From a virus, in the IMG/VR virus record IMGVR_UViG_3300027770_000307, positions 1 through 20,599 of that record: 20,599 bases of DNA. One strand, written 5' to 3'. The notes under the pieces were generated by a model, which saw nothing but the letters and a program-made list of their open reading frames with translations, ran no database searches and was not told the origin of the DNA. Below, in pieces: positions 9,399-14,774 of this stretch (position 1 is the stretch's first letter; each line of letters starts with the position of its first letter). The translations under genes and the position numbers were made by a program.

Positions 9399-9785
9399 CT
9401 ATTTTGATTTGTTCATTTTAGCCTCCAACTTCTTCTTATTATAATTTATAACCTTATGCTCATTTTCTGGTCTATATACATTACTTGGAGTTTCAGATTG
9501 GTCTGACATATTTTTCTTCATGTATTCTATATTTGTCTTAATCGCCTGAAGCTCTGTTGGCTTGTCTACAGATTTGCCATCTATAACATTCCCACTATAT
9601 TTTCCAAATTGAGTAGAAATCTCTTTACCTTCTTTTTCTTTTTTCTTTTTCTTGCCACCATCATTACCTTCTTCTTCTTCTTGAGTATCTTCTACTTTTT
9701 TTACTTGACCAGCGACTCCCGTAGGTATATATTTAAATGATTTTTTTAAAGAGTTCTGTTTTAAATCCCATTCTTCTTTTGTCAT
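9399..9785 (-). CDS. Small lysine/glutamate-rich protein of the virion operon, 128 aa
   Basis: This is a highly charged, low-complexity protein with two acidic-to-basic runs in the middle (EEEEGNDGGKKKKKEKEGKE, residues about 37-56). On the + strand the gene shows as pyrimidine-rich tracts around 9620-9700. The ends are less biased (EEWDLKQNSLKKSFKYIP near the N-terminus, KVINYNKKKLEAKMNKSK at the C-terminus). I recognise no domain. It lies between two ring-like tail genes (7 bp from the next, 11 bp from the previous) and is therefore co-transcribed with virion genes. It could be an assembly factor or a flexible minor virion protein; no function can be assigned. It ends with TAG, showing amber is a normal stop in this phage. 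Confidence 0.65.
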   Translation of the reverse strand: MTKEEWDLKQNSLKKSFKYIPTGVAGQVKKVEDTQEEEEGNDGGKKKKKEKEGKEISTQFGKYSGNVIDGKSVDKPTELQAIKTNIEYMKKNMSDQSETPSNVYRPENEHKVINYNKKKLEAKMNKSK

Positions 9786-9796
9786 TATTATTAATT

Positions 9797-10708
9797 TTAA
9801 ATATGATTAACGCCTTGATAATTTTGTTGTGATTTCATTTCTGCAAATTGAGATATTTCAGCATCGCTAAGATTTATACCAACACTCAATAAAGCCTTTA
9901 TTAAAATCATGTTTATATCTGTATCTCTCCACTCTAATTGAACAGAATTTATTGGGTCGTAAACAATATTTCTTCCCCCAACAACATTATAGCCATACAC
10001 TGGCTTTTTAGGTCTTCTCATATAAGACACGCTGCCAATATAATTAGTATTAGCAGGATATAAACGAATAGTTCTTGGTGCTGTTATTTCTCCTAATGGT
10101 GCTGTGGGAATTGGTGGGTCTATTTGAGAATTTAGTTTATTAGACCTTTCGTCTTCATTTGTCATTTTAACTGGGTAATACGTTTCTCTTCCATTTTGAG
10201 TAAAAACGATTTCCATGTCTAACATATCAAGATATACCCTACTTTCAAAGACCCTTATTGATGCACCACTTTGTATGGTTGTTATAGGCTCAATGTCTAC
10301 CTGAAACGATGTAGAAGATATTATTTTAGTTATAATAGTACCTGGCTGAAATAATCCAGTTCCCGTACTTACTACAACAATTTGCCCTATAACCAACCCT
10401 GTTGTACTAGAAACATTAATTGTTGTCCCAGACGATGCAGCATTTGCTGTAATTGTTGATACTAGGAATGTATTGGGAATTGACACTAGCTGTGGGTCAT
10501 TGGCAGCCGAATTAAAATCATACCTAGTCTTAAATGGAGTTAGGCAGTCTTTTATTATCTGAGATGTAGCATACTTTGGAATAATGTCATTGTAATATGC
10601 GATTTGTCCTAAATCCAAAACCGCAACAGACTCTTCTATTGTCAAAAAAGAACCTCTTTCTTTTCTTATCCAGAAATTAATATAATCAACGCAGTCTTTA
10701 ATATTCAT
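9797..10708 (-). CDS. Ring/connector-like structural protein with inserted beta domain, 303 aa
   Basis: The first 80 residues are helical (NIKDCVDYINFWIRKERGS, then LTIEESVAVLDLGQIAYYN). Residues about 84-154 form an inserted small beta domain of a type common in phage structural proteins: STTGLVIGQIVV, then TGLFQPGTIITKI, then a strand ending SIRVF. The main fold continues with YLDMLDMEIVFTQNGRETYY and a conserved-looking RTIRLYPANTNYIGSVSYMR (about 212-231), then a C-terminal helical part. Bacteroidetes podoviruses carry similar proteins just upstream of their ring and muzzle genes. It is the first gene of the virion run seen here, 49 bp after the GroES-like gene, with its own possible promoter in that gap. 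The structural role is inferred. Confidence 0.65.
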   Translation of the reverse strand: MNIKDCVDYINFWIRKERGSFLTIEESVAVLDLGQIAYYNDIIPKYATSQIIKDCLTPFKTRYDFNSAANDPQLVSIPNTFLVSTITANAASSGTTINVSSTTGLVIGQIVVVSTGTGLFQPGTIITKIISSTSFQVDIEPITTIQSGASIRVFESRVYLDMLDMEIVFTQNGRETYYPVKMTNEDERSNKLNSQIDPPIPTAPLGEITAPRTIRLYPANTNYIGSVSYMRRPKKPVYGYNVVGGRNIVYDPINSVQLEWRDTDINMILIKALLSVGINLSDAEISQFAEMKSQQNYQGVNHI

Positions 10709-10725
10709 TTTTGCTGAAAGTTTGC

Positions 10726-10746
10726 CAAATTTAATAATATTATTAA
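10726..10746 (-). promoter_or_regulatory. Possible -7 box overlapping a 16-bp AT palindrome
   Basis: In the 49-bp gap upstream of the 303-aa gene the minus strand reads TAAATTTG (10733-10726), a match to the Bacteroidetes TAnnTTTG box, 17 bp before the start codon. No TTTG lies 19-21 bp further upstream, so the match is partial. The box overlaps a perfect palindrome, TTAATAATATTATTAA (10731-10746), with an A8/T5 tract beside it. This could be a late-gene promoter with a regulator site, or simply AT-rich spacer. Confidence 0.35.
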
Positions 10747-10757
10747 GAAAAAAATTT

Positions 10758-11420
10758 TTATTCTACGATTTCTTTGCCTAATATTCTGTCCTGCTGTAAA
10801 ATTATAAATTTCTTTCCGTTTATTTCGTAGTGCTGTGCCTTGTCTGAGTTAAAGTATGCTAGGTCGCCATTTGAGGCTTGTATGTTTGGGAGGTGCTGCC
10901 TGTTGTTCCCAATGTGCATTATATGCGAAGACTTGGCTTTCTTTGTTTTCTTTATTGTCTGAGCCAATATAATCTTGTCCTGCTCAAACTCTTCAAGCAT
11001 TACAAACCCGTTTACCATTATTATTTCCCCGTCACGAATAACTCCAAATAAGTTTCTTATATCACAACTAAAATATTCCTTACCATCGTATTTAATTAAG
11101 TTCCTGTAAACAGGCTCTCCGTTTTCTTGTTTTATAACAAGGTCGTAAATTACTTTAAATGAGAATATAGCCATGTCGCCTATCTGTAGGTCTTGTATTG
11201 AGTAGCCTTCGTATTGCTTGTCGTTTGTGATTTGTCTGGGAATTGACACTATTTCCCCTACAATATTTACCACATCTGCTGGGTCAACTGAAGCCCCGTT
11301 TTGAATTGATGACCTCTTCATTAGGTCTGAAATATGTCTTATGTATCTTGTCTTTGGATGTACTATTACTTTATTTGTTGGGGCTTGAATCATACTTAAA
11401 TTTTTTGTATTTTTTTTCAT
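10758..11420 (-). CDS. Double GroES (Cpn10)-like protein, 220 aa
   Basis: I read two Cpn10-like barrels in a row. The first (about 15-130) has NKVIVHPK, VGEIVSIP, DLQIGDMAIFSF and YFSCDIRNLFGVI, in the order of the GroES strands (core start, GxV strand, VGDxVxF, final DILAVI-type strand). The second (about 136-218) has NGFVMLEE and ends with GDLAYFNSDKAQHYEINGKK then FIILQQDRILGKE, close to the GroES ending in which a GDxVLF strand leads to LILRExDIL. Phage co-chaperonins such as T4 gp31 replace GroES for capsid folding by the host GroEL; a similar role is possible here. The start overlaps the upstream 107-aa gene by 50 bp; a second ATG at 11393 would shorten this. Fold assignment is by eye. 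Confidence 0.6.
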   Translation of the reverse strand: MKKNTKNLSMIQAPTNKVIVHPKTRYIRHISDLMKRSSIQNGASVDPADVVNIVGEIVSIPRQITNDKQYEGYSIQDLQIGDMAIFSFKVIYDLVIKQENGEPVYRNLIKYDGKEYFSCDIRNLFGVIRDGEIIMVNGFVMLEEFEQDKIILAQTIKKTKKAKSSHIMHIGNNRQHLPNIQASNGDLAYFNSDKAQHYEINGKKFIILQQDRILGKEIVE

Positions 11421-11694
11421 TCAGTACTATACGATAAGCATAGTACCATGTTGCCATGTCATTCAATACAAATTTAATATCCTTTTCTATATTTTTATAT
11501 CCTGGGATTAAACTTCCTCTCAAAGAACCACTAAATACAACCCAAAGATAATAATTGGTTATTTGTATGGACGGGATGATTGAATCCTTTGGGTATGTAG
11601 ATATTAATCCTATATAGTGAGGGAACTCACGCTGTAGTATGTAATATTGTAACTCCCCACTTTCATCATTGTCACGATATGTTATGTATTCCAA
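11371..11694 (-). CDS. Unknown small protein, 107 aa
   Basis: The product begins MEYITYRDNDESGELQYYIL, is mixed alpha/beta and rich in Y, I and K, with no signal peptide, membrane span or known motif. Residues 84-107 are helical and very basic (YAYRIVLNEKKYKKFKY). It overlaps the genes on both sides, by 50 bp downstream and 23 bp upstream, which fits the tight packing of this operon but leaves exact starts uncertain. It lies between two GroES-like genes and so probably belongs to the same assembly-related group. No function can be given. Confidence 0.55.
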   Translation of the reverse strand: MEYITYRDNDESGELQYYILQREFPHYIGLISTYPKDSIIPSIQITNYYLWVVFSGSLRGSLIPGYKNIEKDIKFVLNDMATWYYAYRIVLNEKKYKKFKYDSSPNK

Positions 11695-11875
11695 AGGTTG
11701 CGTTTTTGTGTATTTTTATTTGGGAAGTGTTGAAGTGCCTAATCATTCCTCCTTCACATAAAACCACACACCAAATGTCGTTCTCAAACATTCCAGAAGA
11801 CTCTACATAAATAGCGTATCCGTCTTCTCCCTTTTCGGTAACTACAGGAATTGGTATATTAAATTGCATCATCAT
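11672..11875 (-). CDS. Unknown small beta-rich protein, 67 aa
   Basis: A short protein dominated by beta-type sequence: YAIYVESSGMFENDIWCVVL (about 20-39), then GGMIRHFNTSQIKIHKNATF (42-61). The pattern of two hydrophobic strands and a final QIKI strand looks like a small SH3-like or similar barrel, and proteins of this kind are common among phage hypothetical proteins. It starts with three methionines; the first is used here. It overlaps the GroES-like gene upstream by 17 bp and the 107-aa gene downstream by 23 bp. The role is unknown. Confidence 0.55.
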   Translation of the reverse strand: MMMQFNIPIPVVTEKGEDGYAIYVESSGMFENDIWCVVLCEGGMIRHFNTSQIKIHKNATFGIHNIS

Positions 11876-12158
11876 TTTCGTATTCCCTTACAATAAACCA
11901 AACATCACCATCTGGTGCTGCCTTTGCGTCAATCCATAAACAAGCATTGCCATTATACATTTGACCAATACCCGAATTAGAACTAATTACTACTACATCA
12001 CCTGGGATGTACATATCACTATATTCTTTACTAACCTCTACAACTCTTACCTTTTGAAATTCAAGTTGTACAAGTTCTATACCAACCGATGTTGTATAGT
12101 TGTCCTCCTTTAGCGGCTCAACTAACATTTTTCTTCCTACTGGTTCAAACTTTTGCAT
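11859..12158 (-). CDS. GroES (Cpn10)-like protein, 99 aa
   Basis: Length and strand order match Cpn10: PVGRKMLVEPLKEDNYTTSV (residues 6-25) as the first core strand with a T/S-x-GI turn, QKVRVVEVSKEYSDMYIPGD (35-54) as the GxVxxVG and VGDxV equivalents, then VVVISSNSGIG and WFIVREYENDDAI as the final strand (GroES: LIxxExDILA). The canonical mobile-loop hydrophobic tripeptide that docks on GroEL seems to be represented by VGIELVQL (25-32). A phage-encoded co-chaperonin beside structural genes suggests help in folding virion proteins with host GroEL. It is distinct from the double-barrel protein two genes downstream. Fold call by eye only. Confidence 0.6.
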   Translation of the reverse strand: MQKFEPVGRKMLVEPLKEDNYTTSVGIELVQLEFQKVRVVEVSKEYSDMYIPGDVVVISSNSGIGQMYNGNACLWIDAKAAPDGDVWFIVREYENDDAI

Positions 12159-12170
12159 ATATTTTTTGTT

Positions 12171-12257
12171 TTATAATTCGCCTTCTGTATGACTATCCCA
12201 TTCAAGTTCTTCAGCACTTTCAGCACCTTCACCTCCCCAAGAATAATAATTTTTCAC
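12171..12257 (-). CDS. Possible 28-aa acidic peptide, GTG start
   Basis: Between the GroES-like gene and the HTH gene the minus strand holds a 28-codon frame from GTG at 12257 to TAA at 12171. The product begins KNYYSWGGEGAESAEELEWD after the initiator and is strongly acidic. An in-frame TAG lies directly upstream of the GTG, so no longer version exists on that side. It fills the gap almost exactly (12 bp to the next gene, 15 bp from the previous), which is the main support. The non-ATG start and short length make it uncertain. Confidence 0.35.
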   Translation of the reverse strand: MKNYYSWGGEGAESAEELEWDSHTEGEL

Positions 12258-12272
12258 CTATTTAACGGATGT

Positions 12273-12536
12273 TTATGTTTTTATATAATAGTGTCTATTC
12301 CCAAACATCCACAAAATAAATCCCCTCAATTCAATACACTCCATAATACCAGACATAACCTCATCTGATACTATCTGACTATCTTTTCTGAATGCATTCT
12401 TTATTGTTGCTGTTGACTTTAAGCCAAGTTTTACTGCAATTTCTAATTCAGATAGTTCGCAGTTCGCAAACCGTGCATCCATTTCGGTTTGGAATTTTAG
12501 GTAATTAACCTTGTTATAGCCTTGTATTTCTATCAT
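12273..12536 (-). CDS. Small helix-turn-helix protein, probable early repressor/regulator
   Basis: The frame opens at 12566, but the ten extra residues (MIFILIYFAI) look like translated leader, so the ATG at 12536 (MIEIQGYNKV, 87 aa) is preferred. After a short start, residues about 14-60 read as a helix-turn-helix: FQTEMDARFANCELSELEIA, then VKLGLKSTATIKNAFRKD, the style of Cro/CI-like XRE proteins in which recognition falls on KSTATIKNAF. The C-terminus is hydrophobic (FILWMFGNRHYYI). It is the first leftward gene after the divergent region that also starts the early rightward block, the usual place for a lysis/lysogeny or early/late switch regulator. The palindromes at 13057-13073 and 10731-10746 are candidate targets. 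Regulator role inferred. Confidence 0.6.
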   Translation of the reverse strand: MIEIQGYNKVNYLKFQTEMDARFANCELSELEIAVKLGLKSTATIKNAFRKDSQIVSDEVMSGIMECIELRGFILWMFGNRHYYIKT

Positions 12537-12607
12537 AATAGCAAAATAAATTAAAATAAATATCATTTCAAAATTTATTTTGTCAAAATTATTATTATTT
12601 TTGTGTC
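12537..12607. promoter_or_regulatory. Divergent control region between leftward and rightward blocks
   Basis: This very AT-rich spacer lies between the HTH gene and the 54-codon rightward gene. The minus strand has TAATTTTG (12591-12584), and the plus strand has TATTTTTG (12596-12603), both exact TAnnTTTG -7 boxes, placed back to back 4 bp apart. Neither has a TTTG at the ideal 19-21 bp spacing: for the plus strand the nearest (12579-12582) is 13 bp away. The plus-strand box would put transcription start almost on the ATG at 12608, implying a leaderless or nearly leaderless message. Confidence 0.5.
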
Positions 12608-12772
12608 ATGGGAAGAGTCAAGACTAAAACTGAAGTTATTAAAGAGCCATATGTTCCCAAACCTGATACGCATTTATACGTATATATACGCAAAAACCCA
12701 CTATTACTAATTCCCATACCTTATAAATACAAACCCAACTATCAATATATTTTACCACTTATAAAAAACTAA
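12608..12772 (+). CDS. Small early protein, 54 aa
   Basis: ATG at 12608 opens a 54-codon frame ending in TAA, just 3 bp before the next gene. The product is basic at its start (MGRVKTKTEVIKEPYVPKPD) and then rich in P, Y, I and L (NPLLLIPIPYKYKPNYQYIL). It has no clear membrane helix because of the prolines, and I recognise no family. Support comes from its exact fit between the divergent promoter region and the following gene. It would be the first product of the rightward block. Confidence 0.5.
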   Translation: MGRVKTKTEVIKEPYVPKPDTHLYVYIRKNPLLLIPIPYKYKPNYQYILPLIKN

Positions 12773-12775
12773 AAA

Positions 12776-12970
12776 ATGGAACTATCATTAAAAATGCACG
12801 AAACAAAAACAACTATTGAGCAACAACATGACGACATCACAATAGATGAGATGTTCAATTTATTTTCTGCTTTGTTAATATCAGCCACCTTTTCCCAGAC
12901 ACAAATAGATAATTACATAATTGATAAAGCAGGTGAATTAAAGGAAGAAGAAGAAGACTTTAATGATTAG
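12776..12970 (+). CDS. Small acidic early protein, 64 aa
   Basis: An acidic, helical protein: MELSLKMHETKTTIEQQHDD at the start, an amphipathic middle (TIDEMFNLFSALLISATFSQ), and a strongly acidic tail (GELKEEEEDFND). There is no known domain. Small acidic proteins are common in phage early regions and often bind host proteins or mimic DNA, but nothing specific supports either role here. It ends in TAG and is followed by the structured 125-bp gap at 12971-13095. Confidence 0.55.
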   Translation: MELSLKMHETKTTIEQQHDDITIDEMFNLFSALLISATFSQTQIDNYIIDKAGELKEEEEDFND

Positions 12971-13036
12971 TTTGCAAAAGGTGTCGTAAATCAGCACCTG
13001 TCGCAAATATTTACTTTGTTTACGACAACGTAAACA
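12971..13036 (+). repeat. Cluster of overlapping hairpins in the intergenic gap
   Basis: Three complementary pairs overlap here. Pair one is a hairpin with arms TTTGC..AGGTG (12971-12983) and CACCT..GCAAA (12995-13007), with a 3x3 internal loop. Pair two is TGTTTACG / CGTAAACA (13017-13024 / 13029-13036) around the tetraloop ACAA. Pair three joins them: GTCGTAAA (12983-12990, mostly the loop of hairpin one) is the exact complement of TTTACGAC (13019-13026, inside hairpin two). Pair three cannot coexist with hairpin two, so a kissing or switching RNA structure is possible. It could equally be a terminator/attenuator or a protein-binding region; no U-tract follows. Confidence 0.5.
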
Positions 13037-13056
13037 GATAAACGAAATAAACGAAA

Positions 13057-13073
13057 TGGTACTATAAGTACCA
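13057..13073. promoter_or_regulatory. 17-bp perfect palindrome, operator candidate
   Basis: TGGTACT-ATA-AGTACCA is a perfect inverted repeat of 7-bp arms around a 3-bp centre, 22 bp upstream of the start at 13096. Its length and symmetry are those of an operator for a dimeric HTH repressor; the HTH protein at 12273-12536 is the obvious candidate partner. Just upstream, AACGAAAT occurs twice in tandem (13041-13048 and 13050-13057), giving a further repeated site. No -7/-33 promoter pair is clear beside it. Confidence 0.5.
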
Positions 13074-13095
13074 ATAATCAAATAAATTTAAACGT

Positions 13096-13377
13096 ATGAC
13101 ATCAATAGAATGGTTAATAGAACAAATTAAAGAGTATGATTTTACTCCACCTTCTAATAATGAAGAGTATGTAATTGTTATGCCTAAATGGATTTTTGAT
13201 GCAAAGAGAAGTGAAGCATTAGAAATGCACAAGGAAGAGATAAAAGATGCTTGGATAGCAACTGATAATGAACTACAAAGAATAGCAGCAGAACAATACT
13301 ATCAAGAAACATTTGTAAGTAAGGGAAGTGATGACCATGTTTCTGACATCAGCAAAATGGTAGAAGTTCCCCAATAA
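13096..13377 (+). CDS. Early phage protein, 93 aa, apparently truncated by an in-frame TAA
   Basis: The product starts MTSIEWLIEQIKEYDFTPPS and has a helical middle (EALEMHKEEIKDAWIATDNE, about 53-72) followed by AEQYYQETFVSK. This combination is familiar from accessory proteins of Bacteroidetes phages and prophages, which carry a WLIEQ start, an EMxKEEIxDAW helix and a YYNETF phrase; their function is unknown. Translation stops at TAA (13375-13377) right after VEVPQ. The same frame continues open for 91 further codons and encodes the usual second half of this family (see 13378-13653). The stop therefore looks like a recent C-to-T change from CAA, though the truncated product could still be made. 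Confidence 0.6.
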   Translation: MTSIEWLIEQIKEYDFTPPSNNEEYVIVMPKWIFDAKRSEALEMHKEEIKDAWIATDNELQRIAAEQYYQETFVSKGSDDHVSDISKMVEVPQ

Positions 13378-13532
13378 GAAACACTTGAAGAAGCAGCTAA
13401 AAATTATACTAAAACTGAAATAGGATTAGGTTTTTATCCTGATATTGAAATAGCTTTTGAAAAAGGTGCTAAATGGAAAGAAGAAAGAATGTATAATGAG
13501 GAAGGTAAGGTAGAACTTCCCCAACAAGAAAC
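13360..13532 (+). repeat. 23-bp direct repeat, copies 150 bp apart
   Basis: Positions 13360-13382 and 13510-13532 agree at 21 of 23 bases (GTAGAA[G/C]TTCCCCAA[T/C]AAGAAAC). They are exactly 50 codons apart in the same frame and encode VEVPQ-stop-ET and VELPQQET. One of the two differences is the T that creates the TAA stop. Both copies include the TTCCC word that is over-represented across the window. Confidence 0.75.
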
Positions 13533-13653
13533 CCTATATACAGAGGAACAAGTTAGGGAAGCACTAAAATATGGAGTTGATAATTCAGAAATAATAAAAA
13601 GAGGATGTAAAGATATTGAAGGATTTATCCAATCACGTATAGAGAACAATTAA
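13378..13653 (+). pseudogene. In-frame continuation of the 13096 gene beyond the TAA
   Basis: From 13378 the frame of the preceding gene runs on for 91 codons to TAA at 13651. It encodes ETLEEAAKNYTKTEIGLGFY, then FEKGAKWKEERMYNEEGKVE, and further on YTEEQVREALKYG. The ETLEEAA and GAKWxxERMYxEE phrases belong to common Bacteroidetes phage accessory proteins that normally continue from a WLIEQ-type N-terminus. There is no good start near its beginning; the first internal ATG is at 13489. Possible readings are a nonsense-mutated gene, programmed or suppressed readthrough, or reinitiation at 13489. Confidence 0.55.
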
Positions 13654-13663
13654 AAAGTAAATA

Positions 13664-13786
13664 ATGTATAGAGATTTACCACTAAATAAAAAACAAAGAA
13701 AAGAAGGATGCATATTCTTATCTTTTTTACTAGTTCTATTTATAATAGGATTGGTGTTGTTATACATTGAAATTAACTGCAAGTAA
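13664..13786 (+). CDS. Small single-span membrane protein, 40 aa
   Basis: ATG at 13664 opens 40 codons ending in TAA. The N-terminal 15 residues are basic (YRDLPLNKKQRKEG), followed by one strong hydrophobic helix (CIFLSFLLVLFIIGLVLLYI, about 16-35) and a short polar tail. This predicts an N-in, C-out single-pass inner membrane peptide. Its stop overlaps the start of the next small gene (TAATG), so they are coupled. An early-region role against the host envelope, or a holin-like role, is possible but not supported by any specific motif. Confidence 0.6.
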   Translation: MYRDLPLNKKQRKEGCIFLSFLLVLFIIGLVLLYIEINCK

Positions 13787-13941
13787 TGGATAAATTAAAA
13801 AATTACGAAGCATTATGGTTTGTATTAGCAGTATTCCCTGCCGCATTATTATTTCCTTATCCAGCTGATTTGATACCATTAACAATTCAAGTTATATCAG
13901 CTATAATATTGTTTAAATGCAATTATAAAAATATAAAATAG
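13786..13941 (+). CDS. Small membrane protein, 51 aa
   Basis: The ATG at 13786 overlaps the preceding stop. The 51-aa product has two hydrophobic stretches (LWFVLAVFPAALLF, about 10-23, and LIPLTIQVISAIILF, about 29-43) separated by PYPAD, suggesting a helical hairpin or two-span membrane protein with a basic C-terminus (KCNYKNIK). It forms a two-gene membrane pair with the 40-aa gene. Pairs of small membrane proteins in phages can be holins, superinfection-exclusion proteins or toxins; which applies here cannot be told. It ends in TAG. Confidence 0.55.
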   Translation: MDKLKNYEALWFVLAVFPAALLFPYPADLIPLTIQVISAIILFKCNYKNIK

Positions 13942-14013
13942 GCGCATCACAAGAAAAATGGGCGCACTTATGTTTTGTAGGGGAATTGTCAGTTTAAAAC
14001 TTACATTTAAGAT

Positions 14014-14352
14014 ATGAAAAAAATAAAAATAAACAGAGTTAAACTTTACGACACCTATATGGAATGGGTAAACAAAGTTGCAGATGATATTCCAGAAAAA
14101 ACACACTTTGATGTTGATGAAATAATTAATGCCATCAGTCGTATTTTAGAAGGGATACCTGAATTAATTCAAGAACTCCCAAACGAAATGGAAAGACATA
14201 AATGGTCACAAGATGTATGCAAGAGATGTTCACTAGAAAGAAACAAAATAATGAACTCAAAAGGATTCTATAATGTCTACTATTTAGTAAATAGAAAATG
14301 GACAAAAGAAAAGCCAATGTGTATACCTCAAATTCCCAAACAAGATGACTAA
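14014..14352 (+). CDS. Unknown early protein, 112 aa
   Basis: A soluble, mostly helical protein: MKKIKINRVKLYDTYMEWVN, then FDVDEIINAISRILEGIPEL, a CxxC-like pair in DVCKRCSLERNK (about 68-79), and a basic C-terminal part (YYLVNRKWTKEKP). The single pair of cysteines is not enough for a zinc finger. It follows a 72-bp gap (13942-14013) holding two GGCGCA direct repeats and nothing else clear, and its stop overlaps the start of the next gene by 8 bp. No family recognised. Confidence 0.6.
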   Translation: MKKIKINRVKLYDTYMEWVNKVADDIPEKTHFDVDEIINAISRILEGIPELIQELPNEMERHKWSQDVCKRCSLERNKIMNSKGFYNVYYLVNRKWTKEKPMCIPQIPKQDD

Positions 14353-14590
14353 ACAAGAGTACATAAACTATAAAAGAACTAACCAAATGAAAGTAATATA
14401 CGAATACTACAAGGAGAAGTTTGACCATAAGAAACACAAACCATTTTTGCCTGAGCAAGAGTTTTACGTTTACATACAAATGAACAGAGATTTAAACGAA
14501 ACTTACATAAAAGTAGCAAACTACTACGATTCATACTTCAACGTAGTTACCATTTTAGACGAAAAAGGTAACATAATTACTGCTTTCTAA
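14345..14590 (+). CDS. Unknown early protein, 81 aa
   Basis: The product is rich in Y, K and N: MTKQEYINYKRTNQMKVIYE at the start, a helical first half, and a short beta-like end (YFNVVTILDEKGNIITAF). There is no known motif. The start overlaps the 112-aa gene by 8 bp, so the two are probably co-translated. Immediately after its stop the sequence turns into the AT-rich promoter and structured element at 14599-14777, so it is likely the last gene of the first early operon. Confidence 0.55.
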   Translation: MTKQEYINYKRTNQMKVIYEYYKEKFDHKKHKPFLPEQEFYVYIQMNRDLNETYIKVANYYDSYFNVVTILDEKGNIITAF

Positions 14591-14598
14591 AAATATTT

Positions 14599-14629
14599 TT
14601 TGGTGGTATCAAAAATTTTTCTATTTTTG
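14599..14629 (+). promoter_or_regulatory. Bacteroidetes-type promoter (TTTG-N19-TAnnTTTG)
   Basis: TTTG at 14599-14602 and TATTTTTG at 14622-14629 are separated by 19 bp, matching the Bacteroidetes primary-sigma consensus (-33 TTTG, -7 TAnnTTTG) in both boxes and spacing. The expected start is near 14632-14634, which coincides with the first base of the long inverted repeat that follows. It is the only perfect two-box match I found in the window. The -33 box overlaps a 12-bp AAAAATATTTTT palindrome (14590-14601). Confidence 0.7.
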
Positions 14630-14632
14630 TCC

Positions 14633-14774
14633 TGCTTAAACAAAGACATATGATTTCCAAAAAAAAAAATCATTTAAAATAACTGGGTAACTTCTGTTGC
14701 AAAATTATCTTCCGCTTTTCCATAAGCAAGATGTTTTTGTTTAAGCAACAACAGAAGCTACCCTTAACTTTTTT
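14633..14774 (+). ncRNA. Structured leader RNA or small RNA with interleaved stems and terminal U-tract
   Basis: Two long complementary pairs are interleaved in the order A-C-A'-C'. A (14633-14649) pairs with A' (14731-14747) over 17 positions with one G-U. C (14685-14699) pairs with C' (14749-14763) at 14 of 15 positions, with GGGTA/TACCC at its base. A' and C' are one base apart. The spacers hold small hairpins of their own: ATGATTT/AAATCAT (14650-14673) and CTT..GCTT/AAGC.AAG (14709-14730). C' is followed by TTAACTTTTTT (14764-14774), so stem C-C' resembles an intrinsic terminator with a large loop. The promoter's expected start is base one of A. A pseudoknot, an attenuator in which A-A' and C-C' compete, or a free-standing RNA of about 140 nt are all possible; so is a replication-origin DNA element. 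Confidence 0.6.

Noticed and set aside
13096-13653. Phage-wide stop codon recoding, as in some crAss-like phages
   Set aside because: TAA, TAG (9399, 12968, 13939, 15567) and TGA (18134) all end genes at sensible positions, and no suppressor tRNA is visible. Only one internal TAA is suspicious.
13942-14013. Promoter at TATGTTTTG in the gap before the 112-aa gene
   Set aside because: The spacing inside the box is one base too long for TAnnTTTG and no TTTG lies at the right distance.
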